Made by a program: the position numbers and the translations under genes
Shown: piece by piece, positions 8,559-15,966 of the stretch
Position numbering within the stretch: the stretch's first letter is position 1
How the letters are laid out: every line of letters starts with the position of its first letter
Assembly (NCBI RefSeq): GCF_003591485.1
Contig: NZ_QZCF01000013.1
Location: forward strand, 1-64,000
Direction of reading: 5' to 3'
From: Paenibacillus sp. 1011MAR3C5
GTDB taxonomy: Bacteria > Bacillota > Bacilli > Paenibacillales > Paenibacillaceae
DNA: 64,000 bases
Notes under the pieces: model-generated
Told to the model about the DNA's origin: nothing
Databases searched by the model: none
What the model saw: only the letters and a program-made list of their open reading frames with translations

Positions 8559-9312
8559 ATGGAGAGCCGACGTTTCTCGTCCGCATTAGGCGAATTTATC
8601 AAAACGCGCCGATATCGGCTTCAGCCTGAAGAAGCGGGAATCAAGTCATTCCCCTGATGTGTTGTCCCAAATCAGCCAAGCGCTGCAGCTGGATGAGGAC
8701 GAGCGGAAGCACTTATTCGATCTGGCCGCACCCGATCCGGTCCGTTTCAGTATGGCACCGAAATCAGAAAAAACCGAAGCCGGATTTCTGTAAAACCTTG
8801 TGGATCAATCACGTTATCCTTCTTTCATCGCAAATGAGGTTGCCGATATGATCGTTTGGAATCGGGGAGCAGAGCTCGTTATTGCGGATTTCGGTCGTCT
8901 GCCGGAAAGTGAACGAAACATGGTGACGCTGCTGTTTCTGGATCCGGAATACCCGAAAAGGCTGTTGAATTGGGAACAATTCGCCCGTTACATGACAGCA
9001 TTAATTCGGGCAAGCTTCGACCGTAACAAAGACAACCCGATGTACATGGAGCGATTCGAACTTTTGAGACGGAATAGCGAGGACTTCGTACGTTTGTGGG
9101 AATGGCATGAAATTCGGCAAAAAAGCTCTGTCCCGGTCCATTATCTCCTCCCGGACGGACAGAAGCTGGAGTTCACGATCCATTGCGCCGCCGCCATCGA
9201 CAATGATCTTGGACTGCACTGGTGCTTTCTCGTTCCGACGCCTGGTACAGGCACGGAGGAGAGACTCGCGCTGCTGCTAACAGAAGACACCGAATCGTCA
9301 TGGTCTTCCTAA
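8559..9312 (+). pseudogene. broken XRE regulator with MmyB-like ligand domain
   Basis: The N-terminus MESRRFSSALGEFIKTRR begins like MmyB-type HTH regulators, but the middle of the HTH is missing and the frame shifts near 8645 into SPDVLSQISQALQLDEDERK. The same frame then meets a TAA at about 8791, after which NLVDQSRYPSFIANEVAD continues to the normal C-terminus at 9312. So there is one internal deletion with frameshift and one nonsense codon. Intact homologues are about 270-280 residues and usually sit beside an SDR gene, as here. Not functional as it stands. Confidence 0.8.
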
Positions 9313-9411
9313 CCTATTAGTCCTGGTAATAGTAGGAAGGCACTGTGGTTAGCCCCGCCTGTCGTTGGTATGATCAAGACAACTTTAACGACAAGGGGCT
9401 GTTTCATAAAA

Positions 9412-9765
9412 TCATATCATTATCAAGGCAAGCTGGCCGTTGTAACCGGCGCTTCCTCCGGAATCGGCGAGGCGTATGCATAAGCGTTGGCGGCGCGAGG
9501 CTGCCATGTCGTACTGACCGCACGTTCTCAAGATAAGCTCGAAGCGTTGGCTGGAGAAATCAAACGGAAGCACGGCGTGCAGGCGTATGCCCTGCCCAGC
9601 GATTTGTCCCAAGCAGTGGCCTTGATCATGGAACGCATTTCGCGCCCCAAAGCACACTGAGGGGATGTGAGCATTCGTATCTCTCCTATTCCGAGGACTA
9701 ATAGAACGGGACACTGAAAAAGGTCGACATCAACACAATTGGAGTCTTCTGAGCTATTCAAGTTT
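9412..9765 (+). pseudogene. truncated SDR pseudogene
   Basis: A plus-strand frame reads YQGKLAVVTGASSGIGEAYA, a stop, then ALAARGCHVVLTARSQDK up to about 9610. After a gap the motif VDINTIGVF-stop-AIQV appears near 9723-9760, the internal NTIGVF region of the same fold. The cofactor motif is intact, but in-frame stops, a central deletion and the loss of the catalytic YxxxK region mean it cannot make an enzyme. It was presumably the target gene of the broken MmyB-type regulator upstream. Confidence 0.75.
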
Positions 9766-10028
9766 GACTAAATACAGTGTTTCTATCTGACTGTAGCAGT
9801 AAATAAGTGCATCACAAAGAGATCGAGCTAACTTTGATGATGAGATTGAGGAATACTTCCAAACTATTGCCTTGCCTCTTCCGCTAATAAAGCAGAGGGG
9901 GCTTTTTGTGTTCCTAGCAAAATAGTTCGTAGTAAGTAGGGGATTATGATAGCAATCTAATTTTTTATATCGTATGATTTTTTACATACAATAAGATTTT
10001 GCAATAAGCTTCATGGAATGGAGAAACT

Positions 10029-11477
10029 ATGAAAAAAATTATTGCCTTTATGATTGCATTACTTATACTGTTCACCGGATTCGCAACACCAAGTTATGCA
10101 TTATCAGATTCGCAATCTGATTCCATACAAACATTGTTGGATGATGCAAGCCGTATATCAGGTGTACCGGGAATATCAATCTCCATACTTGCGAACAATG
10201 AAGTGCACTACTTTTCTTCCGGGTACGCAGATCGTGAAAAGGGACTGCCGGCAAGTGAAAATACTCTATATGAGCTGGCTTCGGTAAGTAAAGCTTTTAC
10301 CGGCATGGGTATTCTGCTGATGGAAGAACAAGGACTGCTGTCCATGTCAGACTCTATCCAGAAATATTTGCCTTGGTTTACGTTAAAGTATCAGGGGAAA
10401 CCCGTTGAGATGCAAAGTATGACACTCAATAACTTTTTACACCATACTAGCGGCTTAACAAATGGCCGTCACAGTCAAAATATTCCACAAGGCAATACGC
10501 CGGATATGTTGCAAAAAACCGTAGAAATGCTCGTAGATTCTGAATTGTCGTTCTATCCTGGGGAGCAGTATCATTACGGAACTGTTAATTATGACGTATT
10601 AGGTCTGGTTATTGAGGTTGTGTCGGGACAAGGCTATGAAGACTTTATGAGGGAACAGGTATTTCAGCCGTTGGGTCTTCACCAGACGTATGTTTATAAA
10701 GAAGATGCTCAAGCCACCGGGCAGTTGGCACAGGGCTACCGTTCTTCCTTTTTTATGACAACTCCATATAACGCGCCGGATTATTCCGGGAATAAACCCG
10801 CAGGCTACATCATTTCTTGTACAAAAGATATGGCACGTTGGATGGGCATACAGATGGGTATTGTGCAGGACATACCCGAAATATTCCATACAGTTATCGA
10901 AAAATCACATCAGGGTGATAGGTCTGTTCCGGCTGTCAACGAAATGTATTATGCGGCGGGCTGGTTGGTAAACGCCAACCAATCGATTATAGAGCACCCA
11001 GGGGGCAATCCCAATTTCGGAACCGAAGTGGTCATACTACCAAATGAACGAATAGCCATCAGCTTGCTGACCAACGGCGAAAATATCAATAGAAGCATGG
11101 TACTAAAAGTTAAAGATATATTAGACGGCAATCTGACGCAGTCATATAGAATAAGCGGCACACAGCTTTTGGACATCATTTTGTCGTCTGCCACAATTAT
11201 TCTTTGCCTATTGGCTGTTCTGTTCTTTCTCTTAGGTTTACGCAGAAGGAAAACGAATGAGCGGCAGCCAATGACAAAAAAGCGAATAATCGTAACAGCT
11301 ATTTTGCTGATTGCTACGATTGTCCAGTGTATAACGTGCTTTGCATTAGATTGGTCAGCGATACTTGTTTGGCGAACATATAGTGTTCTTACAGCTTTGA
11401 TTTCGTCGGCATTATTAACAGCAAGCATTACATGGTTTGTATACACTCGCCGATATAATGCCTCACTCCGAAAATAA
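10029..11477 (+). CDS. class C beta-lactamase-like serine hydrolase with C-terminal membrane domain
   Basis: 482 residues: signal peptide (~1-25), a beta-lactamase/penicillin-binding fold with SVSK nucleophile (Ser85, Lys88), a third-box HPGG near residue 322 and three hydrophobic helices after ~375. The second box reads YGTVNYDVLG where family members usually have YSN, so the usual Asn is replaced by Thr. It resembles the FmtA/PbpE-like or esterase/D-amino-acid hydrolase branch rather than a proven beta-lactamase. GGAG precedes the ATG. It stands alone between the SDR relic and repeat S4. Confidence 0.87.
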   Translation: MKKIIAFMIALLILFTGFATPSYALSDSQSDSIQTLLDDASRISGVPGISISILANNEVHYFSSGYADREKGLPASENTLYELASVSKAFTGMGILLMEEQGLLSMSDSIQKYLPWFTLKYQGKPVEMQSMTLNNFLHHTSGLTNGRHSQNIPQGNTPDMLQKTVEMLVDSELSFYPGEQYHYGTVNYDVLGLVIEVVSGQGYEDFMREQVFQPLGLHQTYVYKEDAQATGQLAQGYRSSFFMTTPYNAPDYSGNKPAGYIISCTKDMARWMGIQMGIVQDIPEIFHTVIEKSHQGDRSVPAVNEMYYAAGWLVNANQSIIEHPGGNPNFGTEVVILPNERIAISLLTNGENINRSMVLKVKDILDGNLTQSYRISGTQLLDIILSSATIILCLLAVLFFLLGLRRRKTNERQPMTKKRIIVTAILLIATIVQCITCFALDWSAILVWRTYSVLTALISSALLTASITWFVYTRRYNASLRK

Positions 11478-11569
11478 GCATTTCATTCGTTCGCCTTATT
11501 GAAAAAACGCGAAGAGTTCTTTTAATGTGAGAACAATATTAGCAAAAAGGAAGTGCCATGCAGCCCCTA

Positions 11570-11621
11570 TTTTTCGCCCTACTTATGATAAGGTTCAGCT
11601 TAACGGGTCTATCGACAAAAA
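11570..11621 (-). repeat. att-like repeat S4 with inverted arms
   Basis: Core 11579-11596 reads GAACCTTATCATAAGTAG on the minus strand, with GGCGAAAAA beyond it, against GAACCGTACCATAAGTAGGGCGAAAT at rlmH. The other arm reads TTTTTGTCGATAGACCCGTT. It differs from S3 by only a few bases over about 45 bp. It is the sharpest of the remote copies. Confidence 0.8.
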
Positions 11622-11622
11622 C

Positions 11623-11643
11623 AAAAAGCGGCCTAATGGCCGC
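11623..11643 (-). terminator. intrinsic terminator abutting repeat S4
   Basis: On the minus strand GCGGCC-ATTA-GGCCGC is followed directly by TTTTTG. It ends the gene at 11696-12163 right at the element boundary. Confidence 0.75.
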
Positions 11644-11695
11644 CATGCGTTGTGTTTAGCTTGCTGCAATGCTTTGTCCAGAGGACTTGATTACT

Positions 11696-12163
11696 TCAAT
11701 ACTCCCCTTTAATGACGAAGAACGTACCTCGAATCGTCCCGGCCAGCTTGGACTTCTGTCTTGCGAATTTGAACTTTTTCTCTTCCAGTTCCCGAGGTAC
11801 TTCCATCCCCTCGGACAACTTAAATCCTACGGCTCGCTTCTTAGGATCATCCACCGTATACATGACGTTAACCGCCAGACCGTCTTCATAGAAGACGAAG
11901 GCCCATTGGATATTTTCGACTTGAAAACGTGCCGTTTCCAGCGGTTTGGCTGCAAACGCAATACCACGTTCTTCTTTTAACACTCGTTCCACATAATCTA
12001 GTGTCTCCTGGCTTTCGCCGGCAGGTACGACCGTGAATTCATGCTTGTATTTGTTCATGAAATAACGGGCTTCATTCGCACGCAAACCAGCTAGCGCTTC
12101 TGCTACCGGCGAAGAACCCAGACCGGACGTAGACACGTTTTTAAAATCAACGATAGTGGACAT
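11696..12163 (-). CDS. conserved hypothetical protein, 155 residues
   Basis: I do not recognise the family. The protein is soluble, mixed alpha/beta, with no signal peptide and a basic C-terminus (EEKKFKFARQKSKL). I chose the ATG at 12161-12163 because AGGAGG lies seven bases upstream; the ATG two codons earlier would leave one base of spacing. A terminator follows at 11623-11643. It is the first gene of the S4-S5 unit and, unlike the relics next to it, looks intact. Confidence 0.7.
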   Translation of the reverse strand: MSTIVDFKNVSTSGLGSSPVAEALAGLRANEARYFMNKYKHEFTVVPAGESQETLDYVERVLKEERGIAFAAKPLETARFQVENIQWAFVFYEDGLAVNVMYTVDDPKKRAVGFKLSEGMEVPRELEEKKFKFARQKSKLAGTIRGTFFVIKGEY

Positions 12164-12193
12164 CCTCATTCCTCCTACTGATCTCGTTTACTT

Positions 12194-12517
12194 CTACTTC
12201 TCTACAACCGGAACCCACATTTCGCCATAAACGAGGCCGTCCCGCTGCCCTATCTCAACCGTTGCATTAGGCCCGCCGACATAGGCGTAATTATCGGCTG
12301 CCGGTAAGGGCTTGACCAAAAGCAATGCCTGTAAGCATGCTGCTGAGCTCATTGGCCGACTTACCTTCGCCTTTAACGACGAGATATTGTCCCTTAGGGA
12401 ACTGGATCACTCTGTGCTCTTCCGGTACCGATGAATCCGTCATAACGCCGGCGTAATACATCATCTTCTGATTGACCGCTTCGTTTACGGCAAAGATGTA
12501 GGCGTTCGCAGAAGAGG
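12194..12517 (-). pseudogene. 3' remnant of a GyrI-like/AraC-type effector-binding protein
   Basis: Read on the minus strand, segments such as VIQFPKGQYLVVKGEG, NELSSMLTGIAFGQ and, after a one-base frameshift near 12313, NYAYVGGPNATVEIGQRDG, end in MWVPVVEK-stop. These are typical of stand-alone effector-binding (GyrI-like) domains. The N-terminal half is absent: homology stops at about 12517, where a WYL-protein fragment begins on the other strand. Confidence 0.7.
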
Positions 12518-12883
12518 CGGATTATTCCCGTCGACAATCTCACCGATGTCAAACCATACCCCGAGAAAAAAAGGATGAGCAAGAAAAAGATTGCAGAACA
12601 ACTAGGCAAACAAGAAGAATCCATCAACCTGGTCGTCGAACTTGGTCCCAAGGCGATTGCCCAGTTCAAAAAGTATCATCCTCTAAAAATGACGATTTCA
12701 TATACGAATCCTTATCAAACTACAGCGATCTTAAAGACGTTCCTCAATGTTCATCATCCGGATGAATTGACCGAGATCACAAATTGGCTGCTTTTCTTGG
12801 GTGCAGATATTAAGGTCAGGGAAATACCGAAGGAGGTTGTAGAAGAATTGCAGGACAGAGTGGAGGTGTTGGGGAACAAGTAA
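12518..12883 (+). pseudogene. 3' remnant of a YafY-type WYL regulator
   Basis: The frame from about 12518 reads RIIPVDNLTDVKPYPEK, the end of a WYL domain, then LVVELGPKAIAQFKKYH and LLFLGADIKVREIP, the C-terminal WCX domain. The HTH and most of the WYL domain are gone. An ATG at 12575 opens a 102-codon frame, but it lacks a spaced ribosome-binding site and would make only the tail. YafY regulators often sit divergent from effector-binding genes; one deletion removing both 5' ends explains the head-to-head junction at 12517. Confidence 0.7.
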
Positions 12884-12894
12884 TTGGCCTTAAC

Positions 12895-13047
12895 ATGGCC
12901 GATCAGTTGAAAAGACGGATTTTCATCAAAGGAAGGGCGGGATCTGGCAAATCAACTCTGCAGAAGAAGCTTGCCTCCGCTGCTTGCCCATTGTCACGAG
13001 CAGCGTACCGGCTGGATAGTTCCGTTCAAATCGGTTGCTGCTCATAA
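12895..13047 (+). pseudogene. P-loop ATPase fragment
   Basis: A 50-codon frame starts MADQLKRRIFIKGRAGSGKS, a clear Walker A motif (GRAGSGKST), and ends in VQIGCCS-stop. Walker B and the rest of an ATPase are missing. It may be the core of a decayed nucleotide-kinase-like protein whose right half has been replaced by the sequence duplicated at 13142-13163. Confidence 0.55.
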
Positions 13048-13163
13048 GTCCCGACCTTATGAACGGAGGTGAATCATATGTCGGAGCTTGCCCAGCATCC
13101 ATAGCCGCATATAAAACGAATAATAACGGCGTGACTTGGTATCAAGTCGGTTGCTGCCAATAA
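13026..13163 (+). repeat. 22-bp near-identical direct repeat ending two short frames
   Basis: The 22 bp at 13026-13047 and at 13142-13163 differ at only a few positions and both end in TAA. Both end short frames with a GCC pair near the stop (VQIGCCS and YQVGCCQ). The second is preceded by GGAGGTGAATCAT-ATG (ribosome-binding site at 13064), although that ATG frame stops after nine codons. Copies are 116 bp apart. Confidence 0.5.
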
Positions 13164-13187
13164 TACTTATATACTTCGAAATACATA

Positions 13188-13217
13188 GGTACCCTTTTGG
13201 GTATCCGTATTTAATTT
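13188..13217 (+). terminator. intrinsic terminator
   Basis: GGTACCC-TTTT-GGGTATCC stem-loop followed by GTATTTAATTTTT, 25 bp after the second short frame. Confidence 0.55.
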
Positions 13218-13607
13218 TTAATCAGTAGTTTATTTTGACTATCTCCCAATCAAAGTTAAGGCCATCCTTAGCGGATGGCCCGAGATGAGTTATGATATTA
13301 AGAAGTAACCTCAAAAACGGTGCCTTGGTTAAAATAAGTCACCTTCATAGAACCATAAATTTCTACTTACAAAGTAATCTGAACGGAGCCCAAAATCATA
13401 ATCGGATTCAATGACGAAAATCATTTAGTTACAATCCGATTGTACCTAATGTAAGCTAAGCCCCTCTAACTGGAGGGTGAGCCCCTTCATCCCTTTCCAT
13501 TTTATATGACTCTTAAAATGTCCCTTTAATTCTACTTATGTTTCGTAGTATCAATACGGTATCATAACTCCCTTAATCCCACACCAACCTTTCACTTGTA
13601 GAACGGT
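13218..13607. other. gene-free stretch with several inverted repeats
   Basis: Small palindromes are present: GGCCATCC/GGATGGCC (13260-13280), ATCGGATT/AATCCGAT (about 13399-13440) and CCCTC/GAGGG near 13465-13480. None has a convincing T-run. No coding frame is supported. The stretch lies downstream of the AT-rich nuclease gene. Confidence 0.4.
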
Positions 13608-15188
13608 TCACTGAAGTGAATCTAGGTGAGATTTTAATAATTTTGTCTTCATAATAAATTTATATTCGGGATATGTAACTCTATATCCCAGTAATTTAAA
13701 AAAACAATATTTTTTCGTAACCGGAGGGACTATTTTTTTATTTTTAGAATATAAACTACTTCTAACTTTATCTAATCCATTAGAATCTTTCATAAGCTCT
13801 ACATAATGATCAATGTTTAGTATTGGAGTAGGTATTTCCTTCTTACCCCCTGTACCAATTGAATAATTAGTTATTATAAAATAGTCTACATTTTTGGGTT
13901 TAACACCCTTATATTTTTCACCATAATACTCTTCTAAAATTGTTAATACATTGGCTTGAACATATTCCTTAGCCTCACCAATTTGGTTATATCCTTCTTC
14001 TAACATTTTATCAAGATTCAATATATCTCGGCCAGATTCCACTGGAATTTTATATTTTAGTTCTACTACTTGCAATTCATTATTGTTTTCATCATAAATC
14101 AATAAATCCATACCAGGTCGTATATTTTTAGACTTTTCATCTTTATTAGAAGTGAGGTAATTAGAGAATATATTATTAGTTATTTTCGATATCATTTCAT
14201 ATTCAAAATTATTTTGAGCTTTGTCATAACTCTTGAATTGTCTTTTTGCTAATAATCGTAAAGCATTTACCTCTGGTCGTGTCAAACTAAAAATAACTTC
14301 TGGAACTAGTAATAAATCATTTTTTAAATGTATGAAGTACGTCAAAGAGACATCGCTCTTTAATAGATTGTCGTATGTAAAGAAATTAATTATATCAATT
14401 ACTTTTTTAGTATCAAGAGTACTTTTCTCAACAATTTTAATTACCCAATCATCTTTAGAATATATTAACCCCACTTCATTATTAACATGCAATATATACG
14501 TATTATTTTTTTTCTTACTTAAAAAGTTTTCAGTAAATAAATCCGTTAATGCTGTAGTAAACTCTTTATAATCCTCTAGATCAAATCCTGAAAACTCAAC
14601 TTTAATATTACAATTAAAATCTAAGTGGTGTACTTGTTTCATTAATTCTTTATAATCAGTTCTAATGGACCCACTGATGTTATTCAGACCTTCATGTTCG
14701 GTTGTCTCTCGTAAAAGTGAATCATAACATACGTGCTGTTTGAAAACTTCTTCATTAGTGTAATTAAATGTAATGTGATTTTTATCTTTTCTGTAACGCA
14801 TAATACCTTTATTATGTAAATCCCAAAAAAGGTGAAATCTATCGTAAGCATATGCGATTCCCATTAGCTTAAAAATATCTTCAACTTGTATTTTTTCAGC
14901 TTGCTTTTGAGGTGTATTTATACAGTATTGTGTACACCAACGCATAATCCATTTTATTGATTCTTGAAAAAATGAGAGTTCATCTATCCTTTCTTGTTTT
15001 GTATCATAATATTCTTTTATTATCTTTTGAATTTTATTTTGATTAATGAGAGTTAACTTATACAAAACTCCCGCTTTCTCAAATAATAAAAAATATGCTT
15101 CCTCAATCGGTAAACTAAATAATTTATTTTTTTGTATTTCACACTCTATCTTTTTTTTAAAATCGTACAAGATTTGATGCTCATTCAC
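13608..15188 (-). CDS. predicted PD-(D/E)XK nuclease-like protein, probable defence gene
   Basis: About 526 residues, markedly more AT-rich than the flanking genes. No N-terminal family is recognised. Near residue 390 the sequence PGMDLLIYDENNNELQVVELK has the D-(~13)-E-x-K spacing of the PD-(D/E)XK nuclease core, preceded by an acidic helix (NNFEYEMISK). The GTG at 15186-15188 follows AGGTGA at good spacing; a GTG three codons earlier overlaps that site. It shares the S4-S5 unit with a reverse transcriptase on the same strand. Phage defence is an inference from composition, context and fold. Confidence 0.6.
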   Translation of the reverse strand: MNEHQILYDFKKKIECEIQKNKLFSLPIEEAYFLLFEKAGVLYKLTLINQNKIQKIIKEYYDTKQERIDELSFFQESIKWIMRWCTQYCINTPQKQAEKIQVEDIFKLMGIAYAYDRFHLFWDLHNKGIMRYRKDKNHITFNYTNEEVFKQHVCYDSLLRETTEHEGLNNISGSIRTDYKELMKQVHHLDFNCNIKVEFSGFDLEDYKEFTTALTDLFTENFLSKKKNNTYILHVNNEVGLIYSKDDWVIKIVEKSTLDTKKVIDIINFFTYDNLLKSDVSLTYFIHLKNDLLLVPEVIFSLTRPEVNALRLLAKRQFKSYDKAQNNFEYEMISKITNNIFSNYLTSNKDEKSKNIRPGMDLLIYDENNNELQVVELKYKIPVESGRDILNLDKMLEEGYNQIGEAKEYVQANVLTILEEYYGEKYKGVKPKNVDYFIITNYSIGTGGKKEIPTPILNIDHYVELMKDSNGLDKVRSSLYSKNKKIVPPVTKKYCFFKLLGYRVTYPEYKFIMKTKLLKSHLDSLQ

Positions 15189-15619
15189 GTTAATCACCTG
15201 TTCTTAATTAAATATTCTCAGCTGAAGTAACTACTTCAAACCACTCCCAATAGTGAATTACTGGCGATTCTACAGTTTATCTCAGTAGAACAACACGATG
15301 CTGTTATCAAGCTTATGGAAACGGTGACGCGAGATTATTACGAATTCCATCGGTCTTGGTGAAGCCTATGCGCAGCAAGTGGCAAGAGAGGCAATGGAAG
15401 AGTGAGATAGCTCCAGAAAAATGGATAGGGAGACCGCAAAGGAGAATGCTGTGAAGGATGTTCTCCGTGTAATACCGAGGATAAACATGTAACTATGATC
15501 GAACGGATGGAACAAGTCGAATAGAGACGACTACTGTTTAGCTTTTATTCTCGTTTCAAACGATATACTTTTCTTGATAAATATTCAAAATATGCCACCT
15601 CCTGATGCTTCAATTATGT
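15189..15619. other. degenerate stretch between nuclease and RT genes
   Basis: On the plus strand, short frames such as AVIKLMETVTRDYYEFH (about 15300-15350) and GEAYAQQVAREAMEE-stop (about 15360-15405) look protein-like but are broken by stops and frame changes. I cannot assign a family. No RNA gene or operator is evident. Confidence 0.4.
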
Positions 15620-15808
15620 TCATCCTTTCAAAACAATTTTTGATACATATGTAACATATGATAAAATTCTATCAATAAAATAACATGATTCTTCTAATGT
15701 AATAGAACTTATATCTATATCACCATGTCTAATATCTCTATATTCATTATGAAATATTTTCCACCTGTGTCCATCTGTAACAATAACCTTTGATCCCCAT
15801 ACATTCAG
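15620..15808 (-). pseudogene. C-terminal fragment of an unidentified protein
   Basis: The minus-strand frame of about 62 codons reads NVWGSKVIVTDGHRW, KIFHNEYRDIRHGDIDIS and ends SKIVLKG-stop at 15620-15622. There is no start codon in frame; an in-frame TGA lies just upstream, where the sequence changes to an rrn-like leader. Codon use is AT-rich like the nuclease and RT genes. It looks like the tail of a lost cargo gene fused to foreign sequence. Confidence 0.5.
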
Positions 15809-15845
15809 TTTTCAAAGAGCAATGTGTACAAGAATATTATAGCGA
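15806..15845 (-). promoter_or_regulatory. rrn-like leader motif with a -10 box
   Basis: On the minus strand TATAAT (15836-15841) is followed 15 bp later by GCTCTTTGAAAACTG (15806-15820), the sequence typical of Bacillales rRNA operon leaders and spacers. The -35 region is poor. No rRNA gene follows; it runs into the truncated frame ending at 15620. Confidence 0.4.
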
Positions 15846-15966
15846 ATTTTACAAGTAAATTGCAGAAGATGTCAGATGCTTGACGTGGCAAAAGGAAATG
15901 TCTTATCCGAAGACAATTCATCTCATGATTAAAATCATAAATGTTCTCGGCTATTTCATAAAAAAA

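Noticed and set aside
13530-13550. CTACTTATG resembling the rlmH-type core
   Set aside because: Only nine bases match and the flanks do not; treated as chance.
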